Source of the DNA: Jejuia sp040720935
GTDB lineage: Bacteria; Bacteroidota; Bacteroidia; Flavobacteriales; Flavobacteriaceae
Reading direction: 5' to 3'
Assembly: GCF_040720935.1 (NCBI RefSeq)
Contig: NZ_JBFDAE010000008.1
Location: 124,001-188,000, forward strand
DNA: 64,000 nt
The stretch's first letter is position 1; every line of letters begins with the position of its first letter. The position numbers were made by a program, and so were the translations under genes. Below are positions 25,044-34,668 of this stretch, one piece after another. The notes beneath the pieces are model-generated. The model was not told where the DNA came from, ran no database searches, and saw only the letters and a list, made by a program, of their open reading frames with translations.

Positions 25044-26087
25044 ATGTACATCAAAAAAATACTTTGGGCCATCGTTCTTATTGGTCTAGCAGCAGCAGCT
25101 TATTTCGCATATTATATTTACGGCGCCATGTTAGCCCCAAATACCGATTTTAATAATGAAGAAGCTTATATCTATGTAAAAACTACTGATGGTTATCATG
25201 AAGTAAGGGAGCAATTGAAACCGTTATTAGAGGATATCGATAAGTTTGATGTGCTTGCAAAACAGAAGGAATACGTCAATAATGTAAAATCCGGGAAATT
25301 CGTTATTGAAAAGGGGATGAGTAATAATGATATTATCAACTCTATCAGAATTAAAAAAGTTCCTGTAAAAGTGACATTTAATAATCAGGGTTCCTTAGAA
25401 AAATTAGCGGGAAGAATCGCTCCTCAGATTGAAGCAGATAGTGTTTCATTGGTAAAAGCTATGTATGATACTTCTTTTTTGACTGAAAATAATTTTAAAA
25501 AAGAAACGGCTTTGGGCATGTATATCCCTAATACCTATGAGTTTCAATGGGACACTACTGCCGAAGGATTTAGAAAAAAAATGCGCGATGAATTTAATAG
25601 GTTTTGGAATGATTCCCGAATAGCGAAAGCTCATGCCCTTGGATTAACTCCACATCAGGTTATTGCATTGGCATCTATTGTTTATGAAGAATCAAAACAA
25701 CCTTCAGAGCAACCTAGAATTGCAGGTGTGTATCTAAATAGATTACGTATTGGCATGCCATTGCAAGCAGATCCCACTTTAAAATTTGCTGCGTATCAAT
25801 TGCCGAAATATAAAAATACGGTTATTAAACGTGTTTTAAATGTTCATAAAGACATAGAGTCTCCCTATAATACTTACAAGAACAGGGGGTTGCCTCCAGG
25901 GCTTATTGCAATGCCTAATATTTCTGCAATTGATGCCGTTTTAAATTATGAAAAGCATAAGTACCTTTATTTTGCTGCCGATGCCAAACGTCCCGGATAT
26001 CATAAATTTGCTAAAACTTTGGCCCAACATAATGTGAATGCAAGGGAATACCATCAGTACCTATCATCTCAAGGCATCAATAAATAA
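25044..26087 (+). CDS. mltG: Endolytic transglycosylase MltG
   Basis: A 347-residue protein with an N-terminal membrane helix (about 6-26), a LysM-like region, and a YceG/MltG domain. The catalytic glutamate is E215 in ALASIVYEES, followed by AGVYLNRLRIGMPLQADPT. MltG cuts nascent glycan strands inside the peptidoglycan and limits their length. It is in an operon with dapF and GNAT, and its stop overlaps the next start by one base (TAATG). Confidence 0.95.
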   Translation: MYIKKILWAIVLIGLAAAAYFAYYIYGAMLAPNTDFNNEEAYIYVKTTDGYHEVREQLKPLLEDIDKFDVLAKQKEYVNNVKSGKFVIEKGMSNNDIINSIRIKKVPVKVTFNNQGSLEKLAGRIAPQIEADSVSLVKAMYDTSFLTENNFKKETALGMYIPNTYEFQWDTTAEGFRKKMRDEFNRFWNDSRIAKAHALGLTPHQVIALASIVYEESKQPSEQPRIAGVYLNRLRIGMPLQADPTLKFAAYQLPKYKNTVIKRVLNVHKDIESPYNTYKNRGLPPGLIAMPNISAIDAVLNYEKHKYLYFAADAKRPGYHKFAKTLAQHNVNAREYHQYLSSQGINK

Positions 26088-26995
26088 TGCGTTTCCTAAA
26101 CTTTATTATCGTGTTATTTTTGTGCTGTTTCTCAAGTAGTTTTGCACAAACTCCAGTAGCTGATTTTTTAAAACCTAGTGATACTTTAAATACTAAACGC
26201 AGAAATGCCGTTGTAATTTCTGAAGTTGCTTTAGCTAGTACTGCGTTGGTTGGATTGAACGAAATTTGGTTTGCAGATTTTGACCGTTCTAAATTCCATA
26301 CCATTAACGATAATAATGAATGGCTGCAAATAGATAAGTTAGGGCATATGTTTACTGCCTATCAGGTAGGAAAACAAGGGGCTCATCTTTTAAATTGGAG
26401 TGGTGTCACTAAAAAAGACCAATTAATTTATGGCGCTACTTTAGGATTTGGGTTTTTAACGGCGGTAGAAGTGTTGGATGGCTATTCTGCAGAGTGGGGT
26501 TATTCATGGGGAGATGTTGGTGCAAATGCATTGGGAACAGGCCTTTATATTTCGCAAGAATTATTGTGGAATGAGCAACGAATTGACGTAAAATTCAGTT
26601 TTCATCAAACAAAGTATGCTTCCCAACGCCCTGATAAACTCGGAAAATCGTTTTTTCAGCAGGTGCTGAAAGACTATAACGGACAGACCTATTGGCTGAG
26701 TTTTAATCTACATTCATTCTTTAAAAACAGTAAAATTCCAAAATGGCTGAATGTGGCGGTGGGCTACGGTGCAGATGGGATGTTAACTGGGGTTGAAGTT
26801 ACTGACAATCAAGTGTTGACAACTAATCAGCGACTAAGACAGTACTATTTAAGTTTTGATGTAAATTTGACAAAGATTAGAACAAACTCATTGTTTTTGA
26901 AGTCAATTTTTAACGTTTTCAATATGATAAAAATACCGTTTCCAACATTAGAAATCAATAAAAAAGGGACTGCATTTCATCTATTCTACAATTAA
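26087..26995 (+). CDS. DUF2279 family envelope protein
   Basis: A 302-residue protein with a signal peptide (cleavage near SSSFAQ) and the DUF2279/YfiM-like pattern: IDKLGHMFTAYQVGK, IYGATLGFGFLTAVEVLDGY and WGYSWGDVGANALGTGLYI. The C-terminal half looks beta-rich and could lie in the outer membrane. The function is unknown. It follows mltG by a one-base overlap, which suggests a link to the cell envelope. Confidence 0.82.
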   Translation: MRFLNFIIVLFLCCFSSSFAQTPVADFLKPSDTLNTKRRNAVVISEVALASTALVGLNEIWFADFDRSKFHTINDNNEWLQIDKLGHMFTAYQVGKQGAHLLNWSGVTKKDQLIYGATLGFGFLTAVEVLDGYSAEWGYSWGDVGANALGTGLYISQELLWNEQRIDVKFSFHQTKYASQRPDKLGKSFFQQVLKDYNGQTYWLSFNLHSFFKNSKIPKWLNVAVGYGADGMLTGVEVTDNQVLTTNQRLRQYYLSFDVNLTKIRTNSLFLKSIFNVFNMIKIPFPTLEINKKGTAFHLFYN

Positions 26996-27017
26996 AAGAA
27001 GTACTTAATCGATTAAT

Positions 27018-27048
27018 TTTGAATTAATTAAAAAAAGGCTTACTTTTG
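27018..27048 (+). promoter_or_regulatory. Promoter of the lysozyme-like gene
   Basis: TTTG at 27018-27021, a 19-nt spacer and TACTTTTG at 27041-27048 match the Bacteroidetes consensus fully. The predicted leader to ATG 27107 is about 50 nt. Confidence 0.75.
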
Positions 27049-27106
27049 CACGCTCAAAATTTCAAGCAATTTTAACTTATATTTTTGCTGAAGAAATTTA
27101 AAAACT

Positions 27107-27772
27107 ATGGTAAAAAATATTGCAAAGTGCTTAGGATTGACACTTACGATATGTGTACTAGTATATGCATCGCTTTCATCAAATGAAGCGGTAGATTTAA
27201 GTAAGTACTCCACCAATGGCTTGGTATTAAATTACACCGTTAGACAAGACGCAATTCATACTGGTAAAGTTAAAGCATCAAAAGAAGGTTACGAATCGTT
27301 TTCGCCATATCTTGGGAAATCGTTCGTAGGTTTTAAGGAGGCCTTAGCTTTCAAAGAGTCTGGAGGAGACTATTTTACGGTTAATACTTATGGTTATTTG
27401 GGGAAATACCAATTTGGTAAAGGCACTTTAAGTTTGATAGGTGTAAAAAACGTTGAGAAATTTTTAAATAATCCTAAACTTCAAGAGCAAGCATTTATTG
27501 CTAACGCACAACGTAACAAATGGATTTTGCGTAGAGATATCAATAATTTTGTTGGGAAACGCGTAAATGGCGTTGTGATCACAGAATCTGGAATTTTAGC
27601 AGCCGCTCACTTAGCGGGTCCAGGAAGTGTTAAAAAATATCTAAGAAGTTATGGTTTAGATAATTTTGCTGATGGTTACGGTACAACAATAGCAAACTAT
27701 ATGAAACGATTTTCAGGTTATGATACATCGTTTTTAAAAGCGAACAAAAAAGCAAAGGTAAGTTCTATTTAA
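27107..27772 (+). CDS. Secreted lysozyme-like peptidoglycan hydrolase (putative)
   Basis: A 221-residue protein with a signal peptide (about 1-27) and a lysozyme-like segment. The segment has FKEALAFKESGGDYFTVNTY, where the ESGG glutamate is the likely catalytic residue, then GYLGKYQFGKGTLSLIGV and ILAAAHLAGPGSVKKYL. This pattern resembles soluble lytic transglycosylase and lysozyme folds. It follows the mltG operon but has its own full-consensus promoter. Its activity on peptidoglycan is inferred. Confidence 0.8.
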   Translation: MVKNIAKCLGLTLTICVLVYASLSSNEAVDLSKYSTNGLVLNYTVRQDAIHTGKVKASKEGYESFSPYLGKSFVGFKEALAFKESGGDYFTVNTYGYLGKYQFGKGTLSLIGVKNVEKFLNNPKLQEQAFIANAQRNKWILRRDINNFVGKRVNGVVITESGILAAAHLAGPGSVKKYLRSYGLDNFADGYGTTIANYMKRFSGYDTSFLKANKKAKVSSI

Positions 27773-27778
27773 AAGGAT

Positions 27779-28495
27779 TTAACTTTTATGAATTATAAAA
27801 ATTGTAGGTCTCTTGTGGAGATCTACATTTTTTTTTGCCCAAACTTTAGCTGGTAGTGTTTTTATATATTCGGTTGGAAGTGTGATATCGCATGCAACAC
27901 AAATATCGGTTTCTGGTGCTACTGTTGTAAAAATATCTTCTAGAAATTTATTGTTCCGGTAGGGGGTCTCAATAAAAATTTGAGACTGGTTTTGTTCAAA
28001 TGATAAACGCTCTAAACGTTTAATTTCTTTTTTGCGTTCGCCTTTATCGATGGGTAAATAACCATTAAACGAGAAACTTTGTCCGTTTAAGCCCGAACTC
28101 ATCATTGCCATTAAAATTGAGGAAGGCCCAACTAGGGGCACAACTTGAATATCATTATCGTGGGCTAATTTAACAACGTCAGCGCCCGGGTCTGCAACTC
28201 CTGGACATCCCGCTTCAGACAATAACCCTATATCCGTACCTTTAGAGCATGGTTCTAAAAATTCAGGCAATTCCATAGCTTGTGTAAACTTATTTAAAAG
28301 AAACAATTCTAATGAAGGCTGCGATTTTTTAGGGCTTATTTTTTTAATAAACCGTCTTGCCGTTTTTTCATTCTCTACAATATAGACATTGATATTTTCA
28401 ATCGCTTTTTTTACCGAGATGGGCAAAACCTCAAGAGGTGCGTTGTCTCCTAAAGTAGTAGGGATTAAATACAATTTTCCTTTTTGTTCGGTCAT
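27779..28495 (-). CDS. RsmI-like SAM-dependent methyltransferase
   Basis: A 238-residue tetrapyrrole-methylase-fold protein with LYLIPTTLGD near the start, GLLSEAGCPGVADPG and PLVGPSSILMAMMSSGLNG. These are the core motifs of RsmI, which 2'-O-methylates C1402 of 16S rRNA. This shorter form lacks the usual C-terminal extension of RsmI and is common in Bacteroidetes next to a classical rsmI. Its target is therefore unsure. It starts one base after the stop of the sugar dehydrogenase gene. Confidence 0.85.
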   Translation of the reverse strand: MTEQKGKLYLIPTTLGDNAPLEVLPISVKKAIENINVYIVENEKTARRFIKKISPKKSQPSLELFLLNKFTQAMELPEFLEPCSKGTDIGLLSEAGCPGVADPGADVVKLAHDNDIQVVPLVGPSSILMAMMSSGLNGQSFSFNGYLPIDKGERKKEIKRLERLSFEQNQSQIFIETPYRNNKFLEDIFTTVAPETDICVACDITLPTEYIKTLPAKVWAKKNVDLHKRPTIFIIHKS

Positions 28496-28496
28496 T

Positions 28497-29915
28497 TTAA
28501 TTGACTATCAGTTTTTTAACGATTTTAGATTGGTTGCTACGTTGAATTTCTATAAAGTAAATACCGCTCTTGTAATTTTCTGTTTTAAAATTAATGATTT
28601 GTTTGCTAATAAACGTATTAGTTTTGATTTTTTGACCTTGAATATTTAAAATGGATATACTTTTAACGTCGTCAAAATTATTTGATAAATCTATTGAAAC
28701 TGAAACCTTAGCAGGGTTAGGATAAATTTTGAAATTAGATGTTGTTCTATCATCAACACTCAAATTTGCATCTGCTATTTTATAGACGGTAGAGCCTCCA
28801 GCAATATAAAGTTCCCCGCTACTGTCTTCGCCAAAGGTTGTCCAATTATTGGTAATATTCGGTGTTTGAAATGCTAGAGACCAATTATTGGAACCATCAT
28901 CGGTTAGGATACCGATAGTTTGTTTACAATAATCTGCAAAAAAGTATTTGCCCAAAAGGTTAGCGTATTGTGTGCCTCTATAAACATAGCCACCTGTAAC
29001 CGAACCAGAACAACCAGTTCCCACATGTGCATATTCTGCTACTGGAGCTATAGTAGCACCAAAGCCTCCCGATGGACAATTGGCTGAAGTGTTAAAGGTG
29101 CTGCTACCTTCGTAACATCGCCATCCATAATTATCTCCAGGGTTTCCGGAATCAGTCACTTTATTGATTTCTTCGAAAGCATTTTGCCCAACATCAGCAA
29201 TCCATAAGTCGCCTTCTGTTTTATCAAAGGAAAATTTCCATGGATTCCTTAGGCCTATGGCATAAATCTCTGGTCTAGGGTCGTTAACGCCGTTTGCAGA
29301 TCCTGAAAATGGATTGGTGGACGGTATAGCATATGTTGCGCCACTCACATCGATACGCAATAATTTACCAAAAAGACTAGTTGTATTTTGTGCTCTATTT
29401 TGTGGGTCGCCTCCGCTTCCACCATCACCTGAGCCAATATATAGAAAACCATCATTCGGGCCAAAAGCAATTTTACCACCATTATGGTTGCTATATGGCT
29501 GGGTATAAGAAAGTAAAATTGTTCCTGAAGTATTCGCAATATCTGGATTTCCACTTACGGTATATCTCGCAATAATTGTATTGGGTGTATCTGTACTTGA
29601 ATTGTCGGTGTAATTCACATAAAATCTACCTGTAGTATCGTAGTCTGGAGCAAATGCCAATCCTAATAAACCTCGCTCGCCTCCAGAACCTACAATGGAT
29701 GATATGTCGAGAAAAGGGGTGGCGTTAACGGTACCATCAGAATTTAGGATTTTAATAACGCCTGCTCTTTCAGCCACAAAAAGTCTAGAATCTCCAGTAT
29801 GGGTTATTTCAACAGGAGTGGAAAAACCAGTTGCAAAACTAGTAAGATTTATCGTTTGTGTGAATCCAAAAAGAGAGCATAAAAATGGAGTAATAAAAAT
29901 TTGAAGTGTTTTCAT
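28497..29915 (-). CDS. Secreted PQQ-dependent sugar dehydrogenase with T9SS sorting domain
   Basis: A 472-residue protein. I start it at ATG 29915 (MKTLQIFITPFLCSLFG), not the GTG at 29930. It has a signal peptide, a six-bladed glucose/sorbosone dehydrogenase propeller (LAFAPDYDTTGRFYVNYTD, SNHNGGKIAFGPNDGFLYIG, AIGLRNPWKFSFD), and a C-terminal type 9 secretion sorting domain of about 75 residues (YPNPAKVSVSIDLSNN to the end, VKKLIVN). It probably oxidises a sugar outside the cell or on the surface. No PQQ synthesis genes are visible, so the cofactor may be scavenged or absent. Confidence 0.9.
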   Translation of the reverse strand: MKTLQIFITPFLCSLFGFTQTINLTSFATGFSTPVEITHTGDSRLFVAERAGVIKILNSDGTVNATPFLDISSIVGSGGERGLLGLAFAPDYDTTGRFYVNYTDNSSTDTPNTIIARYTVSGNPDIANTSGTILLSYTQPYSNHNGGKIAFGPNDGFLYIGSGDGGSGGDPQNRAQNTTSLFGKLLRIDVSGATYAIPSTNPFSGSANGVNDPRPEIYAIGLRNPWKFSFDKTEGDLWIADVGQNAFEEINKVTDSGNPGDNYGWRCYEGSSTFNTSANCPSGGFGATIAPVAEYAHVGTGCSGSVTGGYVYRGTQYANLLGKYFFADYCKQTIGILTDDGSNNWSLAFQTPNITNNWTTFGEDSSGELYIAGGSTVYKIADANLSVDDRTTSNFKIYPNPAKVSVSIDLSNNFDDVKSISILNIQGQKIKTNTFISKQIINFKTENYKSGIYFIEIQRSNQSKIVKKLIVN

Positions 29916-29973
29916 AAGGCATCTTTTCACGTAAAGTTACATAATAAGATGCTGAAAATTAGGGTCTAATGAA

Positions 29974-30426
29974 TTAAATGTATTTTCTTTTGATAATTTC
30001 ACAAGCGGTATCAAGCATTTTGTAAACAGTTTCGAAACCATCACCACCACCATAATATGGATCTGGAACACTTAGATTTTCGTTCGGGGTTATTTCGTTT
30101 AAAATAAGTTTTACCTTAGCAATATCTTCATCAGTTCTTGCCATTTTTATAATGTGCTTGAAATTAGAATCATCCATGGCATAAATTAAATCGAAATCAT
30201 CAAAATCTTGTTTAGTGAATTGTCTGCCACGAAGATTTGTGATATCAATACCGTATTTTTTAGCAACTGCAATAGAGCGAGGGTCAGGTGCATTGCCAAC
30301 ATGATATGCAGCAGTTCCTGCGGAATCAATAAAGAAATTATCGTTTGGAAGTTTAGATTTTAAAACACCTTCGGCCAATGGCGAACGGCAAATATTGCCC
30401 AAACAAACCATTAGGATTCTAGTCAT
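29974..30426 (-). CDS. Low-molecular-weight protein tyrosine phosphatase
   Basis: A 150-residue phosphatase with the active-site loop VCLGNICRSPLAEG (C8 and R14, CX5R) and the general acid in SVPDPYYGGGDGF. It removes phosphate from tyrosine or related low-molecular phosphates in the cytoplasm. It follows dnaA by 12 nt in the same direction, so it is likely co-transcribed. This linkage is common in Flavobacteriia, and its meaning is unknown. Confidence 0.93.
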   Translation of the reverse strand: MTRILMVCLGNICRSPLAEGVLKSKLPNDNFFIDSAGTAAYHVGNAPDPRSIAVAKKYGIDITNLRGRQFTKQDFDDFDLIYAMDDSNFKHIIKMARTDEDIAKVKLILNEITPNENLSVPDPYYGGGDGFETVYKMLDTACEIIKRKYI

Positions 30427-30438
30427 TTTAAAATGTAT

Positions 30439-31866
30439 TTATACTGAAAGTTTTTTTGTAATATCTTCTACGTACTTTCTGAATTGCTTATCGGTTGAAG
30501 ATAAATTGTTCACAGTTTTACAAGCATGAAGAACTGTTGCATGATCGCGTTTACCAATTTGAGAACCAATACTGGCCAAAGAGGCTTTCGTCATTTTTTT
30601 AGCAAAAAACATCGCCAATTGTCTCGCTTGTACAATATGACGCTTTCGGGTTTTGGACTGAAGTGTGTCAACATCCATTTGGAAATAATCAGACACCACT
30701 TTTTGTATGTAATCAATAGAAACTTCGCGTTTTGTATTCTTAACAAATTTCTCTACAATCTGTTTCGCTAAGTCTATAGTGATTTCTTTTTTGTTGAACG
30801 AAGACTGCGCAATTAAGGAAATAATTGCACCTTCCAATTCACGAACATTAGTTTTAATATTCTTAGCAACATATTCTATAATATCATCAGGCATTTCAAC
30901 ACCGTCACGATATAGTTTGTTCTTTAAAATAGAAACTCTTGTTTCAAAGTCTGGGTGTTGCAATTCTGCGGATAATCCCCATTTAAAACGAGATAGTAAA
31001 CGTTGCTCAATATCTTGCATATCAACGGGTGCTTTGTCACTCGTTAAAATAACTTGCTTTCCATTTTGATGCAGATGATTGAATATATGGAAGAATACGT
31101 CTTGTGTTCCAGATTTTCCGGACAAGAACTGCACATCGTCAATGATCAAAACATCAATAATTTGATAGAAATGAATAAAATCGTTGCGGTTGTTCTTTTT
31201 TACGGAATCTATGTATTGTTGCGTAAATTTTTCAGCAGAAATATAAAGTACCGTTTTTTCAGGATATTTATCTTTGATATCAACACCAATAGCGTGTGCT
31301 AAATGTGTTTTTCCTAAACCAACACCCCCAAAAATCAATAACGGATTGAATGAGGTGCCTCCTGGTTTTGCCGCAACTGCTAATCCTGCACTTCTAGCTA
31401 AACGATTGGAATCGCCTTCCAGAAAGTTTTCAAAACTATAATTAGGATTTAATTGCGATTCTATCTTAACATTTCTAATCCCGGGAATTACAAACGGATT
31501 TTTAAGTTCGCGACTTTTATTATCAAAAGGGATGTCAACATCTTGCGCTTTAACAGATGTTCTGTTGGAACTCGGTATTCTCTCTGTAAATGGCTGTTTG
31601 TTGCCATATGTGTTTTCCATCTTGATGATGTACACTAATTTGGCGGTTTCTCCCAACTCTTTGGTTAATGAAACTTTTAATACTTTAACGTAATGCTCTT
31701 CAAGCCATTCATAAAAGAATTTACTTGGCACTTGAATACTTAAAGCGTTATCTTGAAGTTTTACGGCAATAATGGGTTCAAACCAAGTTTTATAAGCTTG
31801 CGGTTGGATGTTATCCTTTATAAAATTAAGACAGTTATTCCAAACCGATTGCGCAGTTACACTCAT
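30439..31866 (-). CDS. dnaA: Chromosomal replication initiator DnaA
   Basis: A 475-residue DnaA. Domain I is at about 1-85, a linker at about 86-130, the AAA+ domain has Walker A GGVGLGKTHLAHAIG and Walker B VLIIDDVQFL, and domain IV has the signature RDHATVLHACKTVNNL. It binds DnaA boxes and opens the replication origin. It overlaps no other gene and is followed by the phosphatase. The upstream region has only one weak DnaA-box-like site, so the origin itself may lie elsewhere. Confidence 0.98.
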   Translation of the reverse strand: MSVTAQSVWNNCLNFIKDNIQPQAYKTWFEPIIAVKLQDNALSIQVPSKFFYEWLEEHYVKVLKVSLTKELGETAKLVYIIKMENTYGNKQPFTERIPSSNRTSVKAQDVDIPFDNKSRELKNPFVIPGIRNVKIESQLNPNYSFENFLEGDSNRLARSAGLAVAAKPGGTSFNPLLIFGGVGLGKTHLAHAIGVDIKDKYPEKTVLYISAEKFTQQYIDSVKKNNRNDFIHFYQIIDVLIIDDVQFLSGKSGTQDVFFHIFNHLHQNGKQVILTSDKAPVDMQDIEQRLLSRFKWGLSAELQHPDFETRVSILKNKLYRDGVEMPDDIIEYVAKNIKTNVRELEGAIISLIAQSSFNKKEITIDLAKQIVEKFVKNTKREVSIDYIQKVVSDYFQMDVDTLQSKTRKRHIVQARQLAMFFAKKMTKASLASIGSQIGKRDHATVLHACKTVNNLSSTDKQFRKYVEDITKKLSV

Positions 31867-32053
31867 GTACTTGATTCTTGATTTTTGTTAATATTTTCTT
31901 AAAGAGAAGAGCCTCTTTAAATCCCCCTTTTATTATTCGGCAAATATGTGAACAAAATTCTAAAAAAAAAAATGTAAACCTATTGAATATTCAGAATTTT
32001 TTCATCATGTTTAGCCACTAGCCGAAACTACAAAAAAATATTGATATAAAGCT

Positions 32054-32449
32054 ATGAAATTCGATGAAATACAAATAAGAGTGAGATATGGTGAAACTGA
32101 TCAAATGGGAGTGGTTTACCACGGCAATTACGCGTTATACCTAGAGATGGGGCGTATAGAGTGGTTGCGTAAGCTGGGAGTTTCTTATAAGAAGATGGAA
32201 GAAGATGGGATTATGCTCCCTGTTGTTTCAATGTCCTTAAAATATAAAAAATCAGCGGGTTATGACGACCTAATTAATGTAAAAACTCAACTAAAAAATA
32301 AACCTACTGCAAAAATTGAATTTGAGTATGAAATTACGAATCAAAAAGGTGAAATTTTAACAACTGCAAGCACTACTTTAGTCTTTATTGACATGAAAAC
32401 AAATAGACCTGTAAGAGCGCCGAAGTATATTCTTGATATTATAAATTAA
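32054..32449 (+). CDS. Acyl-CoA thioesterase (YbgC/FadM-type hotdog)
   Basis: A 131-residue single-hotdog thioesterase with VRYGETDQMGVVYHGNYALYL, the 4-hydroxybenzoyl-CoA thioesterase-like active-site motif (D in ETDQMG), and LEMGRIEWLRKLGVSY. The enzyme hydrolyses acyl-CoA or acyl carrier protein thioesters in the cytoplasm. It lies divergent from dnaA and convergent with the YigZ gene. The chain-length preference is unknown. Confidence 0.92.
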   Translation: MKFDEIQIRVRYGETDQMGVVYHGNYALYLEMGRIEWLRKLGVSYKKMEEDGIMLPVVSMSLKYKKSAGYDDLINVKTQLKNKPTAKIEFEYEITNQKGEILTTASTTLVFIDMKTNRPVRAPKYILDIIN

Positions 32450-32454
32450 AAGGG

Positions 32455-33057
32455 CTACAATTTTTTAATTGAAATCCCGAAAGTGTCATCAAAAATACTG
32501 TGAATTTGATTTGCGTCTTTTTTTCTAACGGAAATAATGACCCTACAACTTAGCTCTAATTTTTGATTGATAATGTTTAGATTTTTTTCTTTAATAATAC
32601 GCATTACTTTGTTCATGTCTTTATACTCAAAAGAAATTACATAGTCTATATTAATGGTCTTTTCAATAATCTTGCACGATTCTAAGGTTAGTTGCGCGGT
32701 GGTTTTATAGGCTTGGATCAAACCGCCAACGCCTAGTTTAACGCCGCCAAAATAGCGCACCACAATAATTAAAACGTTGGTAAGATCGAAAGATTGAATT
32801 TGTCCATAAATGGGCATGCCTGCGGAATTATTGGGTTCGCCATCATCGTTTGCTCGAAATATAATCTGCTCTGTGCCTATTTGGTAAGCATAACACCAAT
32901 GTCTTGCGGTATGGTGTTCTTTTTTAATTTGTTCTAAATGCCGCTTAACTTCATCTTCATTAGAAACCCGAAAGGCATAACCGAAAAACTTACTGTTCTT
33001 CTCCTTAAAAAGAATGGCTTCAGAATTTTTAGCAATCGTTTTATAGATGTCGCCCAA
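32455..33057 (-). CDS. YigZ/IMPACT family protein
   Basis: A 200-residue protein with the UPF0029 N-terminal domain (KNSKFFGYAFRV, EHHTARHWCYAYQIG, DDGEPNNSAGMPIYGQI, VRYFGGVKLGVGGLI) and a C-terminal ferredoxin-like domain. The family is linked to translation control in eukaryotes (IMPACT), but the bacterial role is unclear. The start is a TTG at 33057: an in-frame stop lies 6 nt further upstream and no ATG fits the conserved N-terminus. It begins 3 nt after the HAD stop, so translation is probably coupled. Confidence 0.9.
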   Translation of the reverse strand: MGDIYKTIAKNSEAILFKEKNSKFFGYAFRVSNEDEVKRHLEQIKKEHHTARHWCYAYQIGTEQIIFRANDDGEPNNSAGMPIYGQIQSFDLTNVLIIVVRYFGGVKLGVGGLIQAYKTTAQLTLESCKIIEKTINIDYVISFEYKDMNKVMRIIKEKNLNIINQKLELSCRVIISVRKKDANQIHSIFDDTFGISIKKL

Positions 33058-33060
33058 AAC

Positions 33061-33672
33061 TTAAAACAAGTGTTTTTTAGTTAAAAAAAGAGTTGCGATA
33101 TCTTCTGTATAAGGCGTAATGTGCCAAGTATGAATATCCATAGTTTTGGCAGTATTTATATTGTCTGCATTATCATCTATAAACAGACATTCATCCGCTT
33201 TTAATTGATGGGTGTTCAGTACGAATTCAAAAATATCCCTGTTTGGTTTTCTTAATTGAATGTCATGGGAGAGGTAGAAGGCATCAAAACAATTCCTGAA
33301 TTCATTATAAAACGGTACATGTTCTTTTACCCAATTTATGTGAAGTTCGTTGGTGTTACTCAGTAATATGAGTTGGTAATCAGTATTTGATTTTAATTCC
33401 TTTAAAAAGGCTAATCGATGTTTTGGAAAGTCTTTGAGAATTAAATTCCATAAGTCTATTAATTCTGTGCGATTTAAATGCGGAAATTTTTCCGCATAAA
33501 AATCTATAAAATTATCTGTGGAAACCTGCCCAATTTCATATAATTTATTGATTTCAATAATATCTTCTGAAAGCGATTCAATTTTTAGAATTTCCAAAGT
33601 TTTTTGAAACCCATGTTCTATATCAAGGTTTATAAAAACATTCCCAAAATCGAAAATTAGCGTTTTAATCAT
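33061..33672 (-). CDS. HAD-family phosphatase (YihX-like)
   Basis: A 203-residue HAD hydrolase. Motif I is LIFDFGNVFINLD, motif II lies in LILLSNTNELH, the motif III lysine is in QLRKPNRDIF and motif IV is CLFIDDNADNI. The FGNV start is typical of YihX-like sugar phosphatases. It overlaps the end of ribD by 8 nt. In this position it could be the phosphatase for the riboflavin intermediate after RibD, a step often filled by HAD enzymes. That is inference from context. Confidence 0.88.
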   Translation of the reverse strand: MIKTLIFDFGNVFINLDIEHGFQKTLEILKIESLSEDIIEINKLYEIGQVSTDNFIDFYAEKFPHLNRTELIDLWNLILKDFPKHRLAFLKELKSNTDYQLILLSNTNELHINWVKEHVPFYNEFRNCFDAFYLSHDIQLRKPNRDIFEFVLNTHQLKADECLFIDDNADNINTAKTMDIHTWHITPYTEDIATLFLTKKHLF

Positions 33673-34666
33673 TAGAATATATTTTAAGAATATCTGTTTG
33701 AATATGTTCTTCGGAAATCAAATTACCAGAAAATTCAGGTCTTTTAGTGCCTTTTTTAAATTTGGAATTACCAATGAAAACACGAGCTTCATCCCAAAGA
33801 TTTTCATCTATAAACGTTTGAAGTGTTTTTGCACCACCTTCAATAATTACAGAATTAATGTTGTTTTTGAAAAGAACTTTACAAATTTGTTGTGCTATAT
33901 TTTTTGAAAAATCAATAGTGTTGTTGTCAATCACAATGGTTTCTGCTTCAGCATTAAAAACACTAAGGTTTCTTGAGAGTTTATTCGTTTTGTCAATTAC
34001 AATTCTCGTTGGGTTTTTACCAGTCCAATCCCGAACAGTTAAACTCGGATTGTCTTCCAAAACCGTATTAGTGCCCACCAAAATAGCCTGTTCTACCGCA
34101 CGCCATTTATGAACCAATTGTCTCGAATACTTGTTTGTTATCCAAACAGGTGCTTTTATATTCTTGGTTTCCGGAGCAATAAAACCATCTTGCGTTTCAG
34201 CCCATTTTAAAATAATATAAGGTCGTTTTTTATTATGAAACGTAAAAAACCGTTTATGATGTAATTTACATTCGTTTTCTAAAACGCCAACGGTAACATT
34301 TACGCCAGCATCTTTCAGCTTTTGTATGCCCTTTCCTGCTACTTGAATATGATCATCAACACAGCCAATAACTACATTCGGGATGCCATGTTTAATAATT
34401 AAATCACTACAAGGTGGCGTTTTTCCAAAATGGGAACAGGGTTCCAGCGTCACATATAAGGTCGCACTTTTTAAGATCGATTTGTCCTTAACTTTATTAA
34501 TGGCATTCACTTCGGCATGATTACCACCATATTCACTTGTAAAACCTTCGCTAATAATTTTGTTGTCCACAACAATTATACAACCTACCATCGGGTTCGG
34601 TCTGGTATTTCCCAATCCGTTTTTGGCAATTTCTATGCAGCGTTTTATGTAGGTGTCGTGATTCAA
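33665..34666 (-). CDS. ribD: Bifunctional deaminase/reductase of riboflavin synthesis
   Basis: A 333-residue RibD. The deaminase domain (1-145) has the zinc site H50-A-E52 (GGNHAEVNAI) and C77/C86 (EPCSHFGKTPPC). The reductase domain (about 150-333) has AILVGTNTVLEDNPSLTVR and VIIEGGAKTLQTFI. It deaminates and then reduces the pyrimidine product of GTP cyclohydrolase II. The start is a TTG at 34666, 2 nt after the stop of the preceding lipoprotein gene, because no ATG precedes the conserved HDTYIKRCIEIAKNG. Coupled translation is likely. Confidence 0.95.
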   Translation of the reverse strand: MNHDTYIKRCIEIAKNGLGNTRPNPMVGCIIVVDNKIISEGFTSEYGGNHAEVNAINKVKDKSILKSATLYVTLEPCSHFGKTPPCSDLIIKHGIPNVVIGCVDDHIQVAGKGIQKLKDAGVNVTVGVLENECKLHHKRFFTFHNKKRPYIILKWAETQDGFIAPETKNIKAPVWITNKYSRQLVHKWRAVEQAILVGTNTVLEDNPSLTVRDWTGKNPTRIVIDKTNKLSRNLSVFNAEAETIVIDNNTIDFSKNIAQQICKVLFKNNINSVIIEGGAKTLQTFIDENLWDEARVFIGNSKFKKGTKRPEFSGNLISEEHIQTDILKIYSND

Positions 34667-34668
34667 TG

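Noticed and set aside
31867..32053. Replication origin next to dnaA
   Set aside because: Only one weak DnaA-box-like site (TGTGAACAA) is seen in the spacer, with no box cluster and no dnaN nearby.
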